A stretch of DNA of 64,000 nucleotides from Fontibacillus phaseoli (GCF_003337355.1 NZ_QPJW01000001.1:496001-560000); one strand, 5' to 3'; positions 1-7,714 are shown, counted from the stretch's first letter. Notes: generated by a model from the letters alone, not told the origin. Translations and numbers: made by a program.

Positions 1-420
1 TTCCCAGTCCTTTTCAATATTTTTTCTTACTCTACGAAGAAGATTAGAAAGGGTTTCCGCTTCGCTTTCGGAAAATCCCTCCAATGAAACGATATTGGAA
101 TAATCATTTTCTCTTATTAGGAAAGGATAAATGCTTTTCCCTTTTTCCGTCGGGAAGAGTTTTTTGATTTTTTTGTTATGCTTGTCTTCTTTCTTTTCGA
201 TAAAGCCGTTCATTTCTAGTTTTTTTATAGCCCGCGCTGCCGTAGTTCGATCCACTTTTATCATCTCGGCTAACTTTTCTTGAATGATTCCCGGGTTTTC
301 GCATATTCGCACAAGATAGAGATATTGTCCTTTTGTAAGGTCATAATCTTTAAATTCAATATTGCTTATAGAATCCAATGCTCTGGCGATCATGCCAATT
401 TCACGAAGAATTCCCCTCAT
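1..420 (-). CDS. MarR-family transcriptional regulator (partial, runs off left edge)
   Basis: The minus-strand frame is open from an ATG at 418-420 to the window edge, giving 140 residues, close to full MarR length. The winged-helix core is visible: a segment ending GQYLYLVRICENPGI, then QEKLAEMIKVDRTTAARAIKKLE as the recognition helix, then the wing with FIEKKEDKHNKKIKKLFPTEKG. GAGGAG lies 7 nt ahead of the ATG. A pair of matching inverted repeats sits in its promoter, so autoregulation is likely. The ligand and other targets cannot be told from the window. The family call is secure; only the C-terminus is missing. Confidence 0.9.
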   Translation of the reverse strand, partial: MRGILREIGMIARALDSISNIEFKDYDLTKGQYLYLVRICENPGIIQEKLAEMIKVDRTTAARAIKKLEMNGFIEKKEDKHNKKIKKLFPTEKGKSIYPFLIRENDYSNIVSLEGFSESEAETLSNLLRRVRKNIEKDWE

Positions 421-440
421 TGTTAACTCCTCTATTCCTA

Positions 441-513
441 TTTTTTGTTGCAAATACAACAAAAAAACCTTTGTATTAAATTTAACCTATTTTTATTGCA
501 TTTGCAACAAAAA
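441..513. promoter_or_regulatory. Two copies of an inverted-repeat operator upstream of the MarR gene
   Basis: TTGTTGCAAATACAACAA at 445-462 is a near-perfect palindrome. TTATTGCATTTGCAACAA at 493-510 is the same site on the other strand with two changes. Centres are 48 bp apart. MarR dimers typically bind 16-20 bp palindromes in their own promoters, so these are the likely autoregulatory operators. Confidence 0.75.
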
Positions 514-596
514 TAATCCGCCCTTTTGGAGCATGCCCGGGAGATCCTCCGGCCAGAGAAAGTCGAATGGGGGTTAATTGATCCTTTTGCAACTGA

Positions 597-1268
597 TTAC
601 CCTATTTCCTCAATCAATTCCTTATTATCGTTTCTCACATTCCCTACCGCAGTCGTCACCCGGTAAGCTCTCATCTTATTCGCATCGTAGGGTTTGAGCA
701 ACTTCGTTAGCACAGGGACTTCCGTGTTTGCGCGTTCAAGCCACTCCGTCTCATTCCCTTGATGAAGAATGACCGGCATACGATTATGGATATTTGCCAT
801 AAGGCTGTTAGGTTCTGTGGTGATGATCGTGCAGGTAGATATCTTATTTCCTTGTTGATCGCTCCAAATATCGAACAGTCCAGCAAACGAGAAGATGTCC
901 CCGTCACGCATCAGGATTCTGTATGGCTGTTTTTGGTTGCCTTCTTGTTTCCATTCATAGAACCCGTCCGCAGGAATAATGCATCGACGAGACGCCAACA
1001 GCCGATGAAACGAAGGTTTCTCGGTCAGCGTTTCTACCCGCGCATTAATCATTTTTCTCCCGATTTTATCATCCTTAGTCCAGGAGGGAACAAGTCCCCA
1101 ACGAAGTTCTCCCAACCGGTTGCCGCTTTTACCCTGAACTATTGCCGGGATAAATTGCATGGGAGCAACATTATACTTTGGCCGAAAATCGGTGATGGTC
1201 GATTCATAAACAAGGTACCTTAGCATTAATTCGTCCAAAGTGACGGTGATTGTATAACGTCCGCACAT
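597..1268 (-). CDS. SRAP-family abasic-site processing protein (YedK/HMCES-like)
   Basis: This is a 223-residue protein starting MCGRYT. The initiator Met is removed in this family so that Cys2 becomes the catalytic nucleophile that crosslinks to abasic sites in single-stranded DNA. An in-frame ATG lies 15 nt further upstream, but AGGAG sits 7 nt before the MCGRY codon and the family needs Cys at position 2, so 1268 is the start. Conserved SRAP blocks are visible: YNVAP, LRWGLVPSW, INARVET, CIIPADGFYEWK and HNRMPVIL with the catalytic His. It stands alone, with no SOS neighbours. Length matches the family. Confidence 0.94.
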   Translation of the reverse strand: MCGRYTITVTLDELMLRYLVYESTITDFRPKYNVAPMQFIPAIVQGKSGNRLGELRWGLVPSWTKDDKIGRKMINARVETLTEKPSFHRLLASRRCIIPADGFYEWKQEGNQKQPYRILMRDGDIFSFAGLFDIWSDQQGNKISTCTIITTEPNSLMANIHNRMPVILHQGNETEWLERANTEVPVLTKLLKPYDANKMRAYRVTTAVGNVRNDNKELIEEIG

Positions 1269-1584
1269 ATCAGGTCTCCTCAAAAGTTTAATATTAACAT
1301 TCTAAACCATAAAATTCGAGAATATTAATACCTCTTTACTAAATGAGAGTAATTGGTTACGCAACGGAGACCGAAAAAATTGAAAATTGGCAAATCTGAG
1401 TTTCAGTTATGCAAACCATATTATCAAGAGTCTGCGACCACTGCAGGCTCTTAATTTTCCTTCGGAGGTTGGGGAAGTCTTATGATGGGAACTAACCTAA
1501 GCTTGAAAGTCCACTCCACCGGCTGTTTTTTTAATGAATAAAGTCCCTTTCTTATAAAGGAGTCGCTTTCGCGACTCCCATGAG
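1269..1584. other. Intergenic region with one terminator-like hairpin
   Basis: No convincing gene is seen in these 316 bp. A hairpin AAGAGTCTGC (1426-1435) with GCAGGCTCTT (1443-1452), followed by AATTTT, could be a weak terminator. The rest is AT-rich without recognisable signals. Confidence 0.4.
1559..1578 (-). terminator. Rho-independent terminator of the Spo0E-like gene
   Basis: GGAGTCGC and GCGACTCC form a perfect 8-bp stem with a GAAA tetraloop (minus strand), followed by TTTAT. It lies just after the stop of the Spo0E-like gene. Confidence 0.85.
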
Positions 1585-1752
1585 TCATTTTTCTTTTTGA
1601 CGATTCAGTGTTTCTTTGATTTCATGAAACTCGTTCAGTAGTTGATCGAGTTTTTGACTTAGTTCCACTAACTTCTGATCTGCCAAACGACTATACATAG
1701 CAAATTTATTGAGTTCGGCTCGAAGTTCTTCAATTTTATGTTTTAATTCCAA
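1585..1752 (-). CDS. Spo0E-family aspartyl-phosphate phosphatase
   Basis: This is a 55-residue helical-hairpin protein starting at TTG (1750-1752), with AGGGGTG ahead at good spacing. The motif LSQKLDQLLNEF matches the Spo0E family signature (S-x-x-L-D followed by a hydrophobic helix). Family members dephosphorylate Spo0A~P and so delay sporulation. The protein is two amphipathic helices with no signal peptide. A perfect terminator follows, so it is monocistronic. The presence of this family points to an endospore-forming Firmicute. Confidence 0.85.
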   Translation of the reverse strand: MELKHKIEELRAELNKFAMYSRLADQKLVELSQKLDQLLNEFHEIKETLNRQKEK

Positions 1753-1849
1753 AAGCGGACACCCCTGAAAATCGAGTATCTATGTGAATACGTCCGCTGT
1801 GCACTGGCGACCGTTATGCGGATCCCACTAAAGAACTGTCCGCACCAGA

Positions 1850-1945
1850 CTAAAGTGGTATTACAAAATTCGATAAAATAGCACTTTTTTCCTGCTTTTG
1901 AAGTAATCTATGCAACTTAAAGCATAATTTTTCAATGGATGTCAT
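1850..1945 (-). CDS. Possible 31-residue protein, unknown
   Basis: ATG at 1943-1945 with GGAGA about 8 nt upstream opens a 31-codon frame beginning MTSIEKLCFKLHRLL. It has no family match that I recognise and could be chance. The flanking sequence (1753-2000) shows no other clear feature. Confidence 0.25.
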   Translation of the reverse strand: MTSIEKLCFKLHRLLQKQEKSAILSNFVIPL

Positions 1946-2008
1946 TCGAAATATCTCCGTATCGGAGGCAGAAGTATGTCTTCGCCCGTAGTTTTACCCC
2001 AAAATAAA

Positions 2009-2030
2009 AGAACGCTCATTCGAGCGTTCT
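2009..2030 (-). terminator. Hairpin after the small basic protein gene
   Basis: AGAACGCTC and GAGCGTTCT form a 9-bp stem around a short loop. On the minus strand the T-rich stretch TTTTATTTTGGGG follows, consistent with termination of the small gene at 2050-2145. Confidence 0.7.
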
Positions 2031-2049
2031 AGCAAATCCGCATATTCAC

Positions 2050-2145
2050 TTAAGTGACGTTCCGGTGTTTTCTATGCTTACAAATAACGACGGCTTTTTG
2101 ACCAGGATGGAGTTTTACGACGATTACCTTTCTTCTTTTACACAT
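2050..2145 (-). CDS. Small basic protein, 31 residues, unknown
   Basis: ATG at 2143-2145 is preceded by a consensus AGGAGGTG at ideal spacing. The product starts MCKRRKVIVVKLHPGQKAVV and continues ICKHRKHRNVT: Lys/Arg-rich with two Cys and three His. The strong ribosome site in front and the terminator behind make a real gene likely despite its length. The Cys/His content might bind metal, but this is inference. Confidence 0.6.
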   Translation of the reverse strand: MCKRRKVIVVKLHPGQKAVVICKHRKHRNVT

Positions 2146-2318
2146 AATTTTCCACCTCCTATTATTTGTTATACAATATATGATTCTGCGAATTGATTGG
2201 ATTGGACGTTTAAATTAAGTTAATATCCTTATAGATTAAAATCCCGGTGTTGTTCCGACAAGAATTCGATCTTATAATTAAATCTAACAACGAAGAGGAA
2301 AGGACAAATAACGCTACT

Positions 2319-2789
2319 ATGAATGCACTTGAAATTATTGTTTTGAATTTTGAAGAGATTAGACGCAGAAGTATTAAAGTTTGGTTAAGTATTCCCGAGG
2401 AAAAGCTGGATTGGAAGCCCGATTCGGAGGCAATGAGCATTAAAGAAATGATTCGCCATGTTTTGGACAGTGAACATTACTATCATTTGGCTTTACTTCA
2501 TCGCGGTAGTTTATCATCTTACGACTCGCCGTTTGAAAGTCGCGAATTCACGACGGTACAGGATGAGTTGGCATTTGCTGAACCTTATAGGAGCCAATTT
2601 ATCGGTAGCGTTAAGTCTTTTACTCAAGAGGATTTATCGAATATAAAAATAGACCGCAGCGATGCAGGGTACATTCGATCTTTAGGGGATATGTTACTGC
2701 GCATAGCTTACCACGAATCTGTCCACACGGGTCAACTCTTAGATTATTTGAGAACGGCTCAAATGACACGCGCCAGAGTATGGGATTAA
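2319..2789 (+). CDS. DinB-like (YfiT/DUF664-type) four-helix protein
   Basis: 156 residues from ATG 2319. A longer in-frame start exists at 2247, but its extra 24 residues look non-conserved; GAGGAAAGGA lies 15-25 nt before 2319. The fold is the DinB/YfiT four-helix bundle: EKLDWKPDSEAMSIKEMIRH with a metal-binding His, DSEHYYH, and the C-terminal YHESVHTGQL with two more His. Members are metal-dependent thiol transferases or damage-induced proteins of unknown substrate. It shares a bidirectional terminator with the next, convergent gene. Confidence 0.82.
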   Translation: MNALEIIVLNFEEIRRRSIKVWLSIPEEKLDWKPDSEAMSIKEMIRHVLDSEHYYHLALLHRGSLSSYDSPFESREFTTVQDELAFAEPYRSQFIGSVKSFTQEDLSNIKIDRSDAGYIRSLGDMLLRIAYHESVHTGQLLDYLRTAQMTRARVWD

Positions 2790-2802
2790 TATCATGAATA
2801 CC

Positions 2803-2847
2803 AAAAAAACAAGAAGCCTGGGGCTTACCCCAAGGCTTCTTGTTTTT
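2803..2847. terminator. Bidirectional terminator
   Basis: AAGAAGCCTGGGG and CCCCAAGGCTTCTT form a long GC-rich stem, flanked by AAAAAAAC on the left and GTTTTTAAA on the right. It serves both the DinB-like gene and the convergent L,D-transpeptidase gene. Confidence 0.92.
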
Positions 2848-2866
2848 AAAGCAGATTGATTGTTTT

Positions 2867-3205
2867 TTATTTCCGGATCGTAACGCTTGTTCCGATCGAT
2901 ACAAGGCTGGCTAATTGAATAACATCCTGATTATACATTCGGATACAACCGTGAGAGACTTGTTTACCAATGGAAGAGGGGTCGTTCGTTCCGTGAATGC
3001 CATAATGGGGTCTGGACAAACCAAGCCAGTAAGCTCCAAAAGGGCCACCGGGATTTGGCGCTTTATTGATAATCGAATAGACGCCTTCGGGAGTTTGCGT
3101 CAACATGGTACCGATGCCCACTGGAAATCCCCGTTTGACTTGATTGTTATCCAGCAAATAAAGCATTCGGTCAGAAAGGTCGACAATGATCCGGTAGTTT
3201 GGCAT
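2867..3205 (-). CDS. YkuD-type L,D-transpeptidase
   Basis: A 112-residue single-domain enzyme. The catalytic motif SHGCIRM (His85, Cys87, Arg89) and the earlier HGTND (His71) are intact. Family members form 3-3 crosslinks in peptidoglycan or attach proteins to it. No LysM and no signal peptide are seen; the domain starts at residue 2 ([16 protein letters not shown]). Lack of a signal peptide is also known for B. subtilis YkuD, so this is not a truncation sign. GGGAGG precedes the ATG. Confidence 0.93.
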   Translation of the reverse strand: MPNYRIIVDLSDRMLYLLDNNQVKRGFPVGIGTMLTQTPEGVYSIINKAPNPGGPFGAYWLGLSRPHYGIHGTNDPSSIGKQVSHGCIRMYNQDVIQLASLVSIGTSVTIRK

Positions 3206-3321
3206 GATTAATGTATGCCTCCCTTTTTTAATTCAGTTTATGATGATTCTGCCTATGTTGATTGGGCGGAAGAGGGTTGCTGCTTTGACATGTTCATGAT
3301 GTAACGTAAGGAGGAATCGGA

Positions 3322-3774
3322 TTGAAAACCATCACGATACACCAACCTTGGGCAACATTAATTGCTCTTGGGGAAAAGAAATTTGAAACGCGCAGTTGGG
3401 CTACAAATTACCGGGGAGAATTGGCGATCCATGCCGGTAAAAAAATAGATAAGAAAATCTGTCAGACAGAGCCATTCCGAACCATTCTTGCTATGTACGG
3501 ATATCATGTTGATAATTTGCCGACCGGGACTATCGTTGCGATATGCAGGTTAGAAGCATGCTACTCTGTTTTACGAACTCCGAATGAGAAGGCTTTACTC
3601 GAAAATGGCACTCTAAACACGCTGCATAGGTATCCTATAGAGAAGCAAGAAATGGCGTTCGGAGATTATACGGATGGAAGGTTTGCCTGGGAATTGGGAG
3701 ATGTAAGGCGGTTGCCTAACCCGGTGCCGGCAAAAGGTCGCCAGGGGTTTTGGAATTGGGAGCCGAGCTCATAA
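3322..3774 (+). CDS. ASCH/PUA-like domain protein
   Basis: 150 residues from TTG 3322, with AAGGAGG 8 nt upstream. The N-terminal ITIHQPWATLIALGEKKFET, RSW and the YRGELAIHAGKK segment are the ASCH signature (PUA-like RNA/nucleotide-binding fold). VAICRLEACY and the C-terminal WELGDVRRLPNPVPAKGRQG complete the domain. Some ASCH proteins are nucleases or bind modified nucleosides; function here is not known. It stands alone between the L,D-transpeptidase and a holin-like gene. Confidence 0.85.
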   Translation: MKTITIHQPWATLIALGEKKFETRSWATNYRGELAIHAGKKIDKKICQTEPFRTILAMYGYHVDNLPTGTIVAICRLEACYSVLRTPNEKALLENGTLNTLHRYPIEKQEMAFGDYTDGRFAWELGDVRRLPNPVPAKGRQGFWNWEPSS

Positions 3775-3849
3775 TACTTATATTAAAACTAAGATAGGAT
3801 GCATATATTATATAGCCTGCTAAGAAGGTGAAAATAGGGGGGGATCGGG

Positions 3850-4071
3850 ATGAACAAGAAAAGATGGCGGAATTACGCGCTTTGGGTGAGCGTGGCTTCT
3901 CAAATTCTGTTGCTCATCCAGTTAATCGGCCATTTAACCGGACTTTTTGATTTAACGGAAGTTATAGCCCAAGAAGTACTAACGGCCATTGACGTTTTGC
4001 TTGGCATTCTGGCAACGCTTGGGATTATTTCGAATCCGACGAAGCCGAATTCCAAAGGGTACAATCTTTAA
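3850..4071 (+). CDS. Phi-LC3-family holin-like protein
   Basis: 73 residues with a hydrophobic N-terminal segment (YALWVSVASQILLLIQLIG) and a second one (EVLTAIDVLLGILATLGII), then a short tail with the family pattern GIISNPTKPNSKG. This matches the phi LC3 holin family (prophage or PBSX-associated small holins). No endolysin lies beside it and it is about 3.6 kb outside the prophage, so it is an orphan holin or a remnant. A GGGGGG ribosome site and a terminator at 4131-4161 frame the gene. Confidence 0.8.
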   Translation: MNKKRWRNYALWVSVASQILLLIQLIGHLTGLFDLTEVIAQEVLTAIDVLLGILATLGIISNPTKPNSKGYNL

Positions 4072-4130
4072 AGCAACTGGTTCTTTATGTACATAATTTT
4101 TTGCTCAGTTACCCGATGGTCTGAACCCTG

Positions 4131-4163
4131 AAAACCACCTGCACACTGTGTAGGTGGTTTTTC
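4131..4163 (+). terminator. Rho-independent terminator
   Basis: AAAACCACCT (4131-4140) pairs with AGGTGGTTTT (4152-4161), followed by T residues. It ends the holin-like gene, and the A-run makes it usable from the PhzF side too. Confidence 0.9.
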
Positions 4164-4182
4164 CGGTTTTAAGCAATCTTTC

Positions 4183-4974
4183 CTAGACGTTTAGGCTTCC
4201 TTCCAAATAAAGAACAGCATGTCCGCCGATCGCGACTCTGGCCCCCAGATTTTCACAGTAGAGGATTCCGCCTCTTTTGGACAACTGTTTGGCGAGCAGT
4301 TTGTCTTTTTCCAGAATTCCCGCCCAATAGGGAATGAGCGTGCAGTGTACGGAACCGGTAACGGGATCCTCGTCCACGCCGGCGTGGGGAGCGAAAAATC
4401 TGGAAACGAAATCGCTTTGTTTTCCTTTAGCCGTGATCACCAATCCGAAGGAGTCCGGCAACTTTTTAATTAACTCAAAGTCAGGGATAAAATGCGCAAT
4501 CCGCTCTTCATTTTCAAGTACGGCATAATAACGGGTTCCTGTCTGATTTCGGGTTACGTACAATTCTTCCGGGTCCCCTCCTAGAATTTCCTCGATCAAA
4601 GAGAAGGAGTCTATTTTTTCAGGAATACGGGCAGGAAAATTCAGTTCAAACAGATCGTCTTTCTTAACAACTTTCAATATGCCGCTTAACGTATGGAAAT
4701 TCATCTCCGTCAAACCTTGATCGAAAAAATGATGAATCACATAAGCGCTCGCCAATGTCGCATGGCCACATAGATCAATTTCCAATTCCGGCGTAAACCA
4801 CTTCAAGTCAAAATACCCGTCACGAGGCACGACAAAGGCGGTTTCCGACAAGTTGTTCTCATAGGCAATGTTTTGCATGAATGCAGTGTCCGGGAACTCG
4901 CTCACTATGCATACACCTGCCGGGTTTCCTTTGAAAATATCTTTCGTAAATGCATCTACGACATAATACTTCAT
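4183..4974 (-). CDS. PhzF-family isomerase/epimerase-like enzyme
   Basis: 263 residues from ATG 4974, with AGGAGGAG 7 nt upstream; the in-frame start further back has no ribosome site. Family blocks: VDAFTKDIFKGNPAGVC at the N-terminus, ENNLSETAFVV with the catalytic Glu, LKWFTPELEIDLCGHATLAS, and FFAPHAGVDEDPVTGSVHC. PhzF-fold proteins act as isomerases on small metabolites; the substrate is not predictable. The gene is divergent from a MocR regulator, a common arrangement in which the regulator controls its neighbour. Confidence 0.92.
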   Translation of the reverse strand: MKYYVVDAFTKDIFKGNPAGVCIVSEFPDTAFMQNIAYENNLSETAFVVPRDGYFDLKWFTPELEIDLCGHATLASAYVIHHFFDQGLTEMNFHTLSGILKVVKKDDLFELNFPARIPEKIDSFSLIEEILGGDPEELYVTRNQTGTRYYAVLENEERIAHFIPDFELIKKLPDSFGLVITAKGKQSDFVSRFFAPHAGVDEDPVTGSVHCTLIPYWAGILEKDKLLAKQLSKRGGILYCENLGARVAIGGHAVLYLEGSLNV

Positions 4975-5005
4975 CTTTTCACTCCTCCTCTTTTGTATAC
5001 TATAA

Positions 5006-5045
5006 TAGAAACAGCCTAGAACAGATTGCCGAAAATAGAACAGAT
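5006..5045. promoter_or_regulatory. Direct repeats in the PhzF/MocR divergent promoter
   Basis: TAGAACAGAT occurs at 5017-5026 and again at 5036-5045 (19-bp period), with a weaker third copy TAGAAACAG at 5006-5014. MocR proteins commonly bind direct repeats in divergent intergenic regions. TATAAT at 5001-5006 sits beside them. Confidence 0.6.
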
Positions 5046-5077
5046 ATGAAATGGAGCACGGGTTAAGGGGTAATGAC

Positions 5078-6541
5078 ATGAACGATAGGAAAGAAAAAAG
5101 CGGTCAACGCATGCGGCTGGTATACGATGCCGTTGTAGAGGGTATTGCAAGACGGGAGTGGAAACCCGGGGACAAGCTGCCCTCGGTTCGAATTCAGTCC
5201 GAACGTTTGAAGGTCCACCGGTTAACGGTGCTGAAGGCGTATCGGAAGCTTAAGGATGAAGGTATTATAGAGGTGAAATACAAATCCGGTTATTTTGTAT
5301 GCAGAGTTCCGGCGGCGGTCCCGACACCAGGAGCCGGCATTCCGGATGACCGGCTGCACTGGGACTATGGGGTGCACAAGTCCACTGTTAACCGCAACAG
5401 AGCGATGGAATTCCAAAGCCAAAGCGTGGAATATCAAATGTCTAAGGCGTTGATCGATCCGAAATTGCTGCCCAACAGGTACTTATCCAATCATGTGCGG
5501 CAAGTGTTCGATATTTATCCCAAGGTACTCAGTACATACTCCGACGTAATGGGGGATTTGGAGCTGCGGGAGGCTATGGCCGGTTATTTTTTGCAAAAAC
5601 ACGGGATTGTGGCGGGGGCGGATGAAATGATGGTTACGACGGGTGCCCAGCAGGCGATCGACCTGGTATCCCGGTCACTGGTCAAGCCCGGCGATACGGT
5701 ATTAATTGAGACACCGACATACGGTCCGGCTATCGAATTGTTTCGGCAGCAGAATGCGAAACTGATCCCCATTCCTATTTCTCAGGAAGGATACGATCTC
5801 GATCGGGTGGAACAAATCATGAACCGTCACCGCCCTCGTTTGTTCTATGTGAATCCGACCTTCCATAACCCTACCGGATTCACGGTACCTTCCCCGCAGC
5901 GCAAAAGATTGGTCGAACTGGCGGAAAGTTATCAATGCATCCTCGTGGAGGACGATATAAACCATGACATTTATTTTGAATGTGTTCCTCCTCCTCCATT
6001 GTTTTTTTACGATACGGAAGGTTATGTGGTTTATATCCGCAGCTTTAGCAAATATGTGGCGCCCGGACTTAGAGTCGCCTTTCTGACCGCCCGTCCGCCG
6101 GTCATGAACTGTTTGGTTCCGATGAAAGCGTTGACGGATCATGGATCGCCGCTGTTGGGCCAGAAAATATTCCAGCACTACTTTTTTTCCGACCGGCTCC
6201 AGGCGCATATTGCCAAACTACGGACCGCCCTTCAATTGCGTAAAGAAAAAATGGAGGCACAGCTTGCCGGAACAGGGTGGCAATGGGCGAGCCCGAAGGG
6301 CGGATTGAATTTGTGGATTCGCCTGCCGGAGGAGATTACGGCGGAGTCGCTCTTGGAGCGCTGCCTGAATCGCTCCGTTGCTTTTCTTCCCGGCGCCATT
6401 TGCGATCCTCTAGGACTGCTTAATAACCGGATCAGGCTAAGCTATTCCTTTATCAATGAGCCCCAATTAGAAGAAGGGATTAAGCGTTTGATTGCGGCAG
6501 CAGACACCCTCAAGGGGATTGATAACACTCGGGGAACGTAA
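5078..6541 (+). CDS. MocR/PdxR-subfamily GntR regulator with aminotransferase-like domain
   Basis: 487 residues from ATG 5078, chosen because AAGGGG lies 7 nt before it. Residues 8-75 form a GntR winged helix (REWKPGDKLPSVRIQSERLK, then VHRLTVLKAYRKLKDEGIIE). The rest is a fold-type I aminotransferase-like domain: TTGAQQAIDLVSRSL, ETPTYGPAIELF, NPTFHNPTG, and SFSKYVAPGLRVAF with the PLP lysine. MocR proteins sense PLP or amino-compound ligands and regulate adjacent genes, here most likely the divergent PhzF gene. Confidence 0.93.
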   Translation: MNDRKEKSGQRMRLVYDAVVEGIARREWKPGDKLPSVRIQSERLKVHRLTVLKAYRKLKDEGIIEVKYKSGYFVCRVPAAVPTPGAGIPDDRLHWDYGVHKSTVNRNRAMEFQSQSVEYQMSKALIDPKLLPNRYLSNHVRQVFDIYPKVLSTYSDVMGDLELREAMAGYFLQKHGIVAGADEMMVTTGAQQAIDLVSRSLVKPGDTVLIETPTYGPAIELFRQQNAKLIPIPISQEGYDLDRVEQIMNRHRPRLFYVNPTFHNPTGFTVPSPQRKRLVELAESYQCILVEDDINHDIYFECVPPPPLFFYDTEGYVVYIRSFSKYVAPGLRVAFLTARPPVMNCLVPMKALTDHGSPLLGQKIFQHYFFSDRLQAHIAKLRTALQLRKEKMEAQLAGTGWQWASPKGGLNLWIRLPEEITAESLLERCLNRSVAFLPGAICDPLGLLNNRIRLSYSFINEPQLEEGIKRLIAAADTLKGIDNTRGT

Positions 6542-6591
6542 AGAAGTAAATTCCAAATCGACATAAAAATCTAAATACCTAAACTTGGGAA

Positions 6592-6630
6592 AAAATACCG
6601 CTATGGAATACGGATTCCGCAGCGGTATTT
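6592..6630. terminator. Hairpin between convergent genes
   Basis: AAAATACCGCT pairs with AGCGGTATTT around an inner stem ATGGAAT/ATTCCG-. T-rich sequence on both sides allows bidirectional use for the MocR gene and the convergent short gene. Confidence 0.75.
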
Positions 6631-6633
6631 CTG

Positions 6634-6855
6634 TTAGTTATTCAAGTCATGCAAGCCAGGGCTGTGCTCGCTGGGCAGCTCCGGCATGAACGGAAGCGGG
6701 AAGCCTTCCGGAGGTGCCGTAACTTCCAGGGTTCCTCCATTACGACTGGGCGTTTGCCCCCGTCCGCCGAGCGTTTCCTGAAGAACCTTGGCTGCTGATG
6801 GATCAGGCTTATCCGGAACGATTACGTTAATCAAATCTTCTTTGTAAAAATACAT
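6634..6855 (-). pseudogene. Manganese-catalase remnant with internal deletion
   Basis: 73 residues from ATG 6855, with a perfect AGGAGG 6 nt upstream. The N-terminus (YFYKEDLINVIVPDKPDPSA, then AKVLQETLGGRG) resembles the start of spore-former manganese catalases, where this block leads into the four-helix ferritin-like core. Here the core is missing and the frame continues directly into GGTLEVTAPPEGFPLP and FMPELPSEHSPGL, which look like the catalase C-terminal tail. The reading frame is intact, so it may still be expressed as a mini-protein. The family link is from remembered patterns, not a search. Confidence 0.6.
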
Positions 6856-7037
6856 TGTGAACCTCCTGGTGGATGATTTTAGCTGCCTGATTTCCATAGT
6901 TTACCTAAGCCCTGCAGATCTTATGCGGTTTTCCGGGCACATGTCCGTTTTTATTTCTCCCCGGCCTCCATTGCATAAAGGACTGCATTATCGGGAAACT
7001 TACTGCATGTAGTCACTAACTCAGGAGGTGCTTTTCT

Positions 7038-7292
7038 TTGAAAAAGAGTTTGACCGCCATGCTTGTTACGGCGTTGATTTCCGCAGTGTTGGTTCTGCCG
7101 GCCTCTGCTTATGGAAACAACACGAACGGCACAGATATGAATAACACCACAGGGGGCAATTATTCGACGAATAATGTCCGGGCCAATGCGGCTAACAATA
7201 ACGATAACCGCATGGATTGGGGCTGGCTTGGTCTGATCGGCCTGCTCGGGCTTGCCGGGATGCGCAGAAGAGAAACCGATCGTCGTTCATAG
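7038..7292 (+). CDS. Secreted WGxxGxxG-type small protein
   Basis: 84 residues from TTG 7038, with AGGAGG 9 nt upstream. Signal peptide: KKSLTAMLVTALISAVLVLP, then ASA. An Asn/Thr-rich linker follows, then DWGWLGLIGLLGLAGMRRR at the C-terminus. This matches the WGxxGxxGLxGL pattern: a hydrophobic segment ending in Arg residues, like exported proteins with a sorting-like tail. Function is not known. A strong terminator follows. Confidence 0.82.
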   Translation: MKKSLTAMLVTALISAVLVLPASAYGNNTNGTDMNNTTGGNYSTNNVRANAANNNDNRMDWGWLGLIGLLGLAGMRRRETDRRS

Positions 7293-7311
7293 GCGATGCG
7301 TATCAAAGGAC

Positions 7312-7340
7312 AAAAAGGCTTCCGCTGGAAGCCTTTTTGT
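7312..7340 (+). terminator. Rho-independent terminator
   Basis: AAAAAGGCTTCC and GGAAGCCTTTTT form a perfect stem with loop GCT, followed by GTTTCG. It ends the WGxxGxxG gene and can also serve the opposite strand. Confidence 0.93.
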
Positions 7341-7365
7341 TTCGTTTAACGATGGCGGGAGTCGT

Positions 7366-7527
7366 TCATCTTAACCTGTATTCTTTTTTGGTTTCTTCGT
7401 AAGCAATCAGCGTAATTTTCTCTCCGGTCATCTCTTCAAGCGCTGCTTCCGCCTCTTTGATGACGGCAACCGCATCCGCGCCAGCATCCAATGGTACAAC
7501 TTGGTATTTATCCGTTAATATTTCCAT
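7366..7527 (-). CDS. Small conserved-looking hypothetical protein (53 aa)
   Basis: ATG at 7525-7527 with GGAGGG 7 nt before it. Product: MEILTDKYQVVPLDAGADAV, then an Ala/Glu-rich helix AVIKEAEAALEEMTGEKITL and a charged tail IAYEETKKEYRLR. No family recognised. It reads as a small alpha/beta soluble protein. It is convergent with the WGxxGxxG gene and shares its terminator region. Confidence 0.75.
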   Translation of the reverse strand: MEILTDKYQVVPLDAGADAVAVIKEAEAALEEMTGEKITLIAYEETKKEYRLR

Positions 7528-7597
7528 CGTTGTTCCCTCCATTCTGTAGTATCATTTAGTCTTCCCCCAAGGTGAAAATCCATAATTCAGAAAAGAG

Positions 7598-7626
7598 TTG
7601 AAACAAATCGGAAATCCGTATATAAT
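7598..7626 (+). promoter_or_regulatory. Sigma-A promoter of tRNA-Leu
   Basis: TTGAAA (7598-7603), 17-bp spacer, TATAAT (7621-7626): near-consensus. Transcription would begin about 7633, 25 nt before the tRNA. In the lysogen this promoter also reads into the integrase gene, with no terminator in between. Confidence 0.88.
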
Positions 7627-7658
7627 CATATCTACGGGATTTTTTCCTTCTTACCCTT

Positions 7659-7714
7659 GCCGGGGTGGCGGAATTGGCAGACGCACAGGACTTAAAATCC
7701 TGCGGTAGGTGACT
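7659..7714 (+). tRNA. tRNA-Leu(UAA), 5' two-thirds only, cut in the variable arm
   Basis: Acceptor 5' strand GCCGGGG, D-arm (GTGGCGGAATTGGCAGACGC), anticodon arm CAGGA-CTTAAAA-TCCTG with anticodon TAA, and the start of the long variable arm (CGGTAGGTGACT) are all as expected for a Firmicute tRNA-Leu. After about 7714 the sequence departs: no GGTTCRA T-arm and no CCCCGGC acceptor partner follow in the next 90 bp. The 3' part is therefore missing here. The break coincides with the start of the prophage. Confidence 0.85.

Noticed and set aside
362..577. Plus-strand 71-codon frame opposite the MarR gene
   Set aside because: It lies mostly antisense to the MarR gene and its operators, has no ribosome site and no family-like sequence.
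3850..4071. Holin-like gene as part of the main prophage lysis cassette
   Set aside because: It is outside attL on the host side, with its own terminator and no endolysin nearby.
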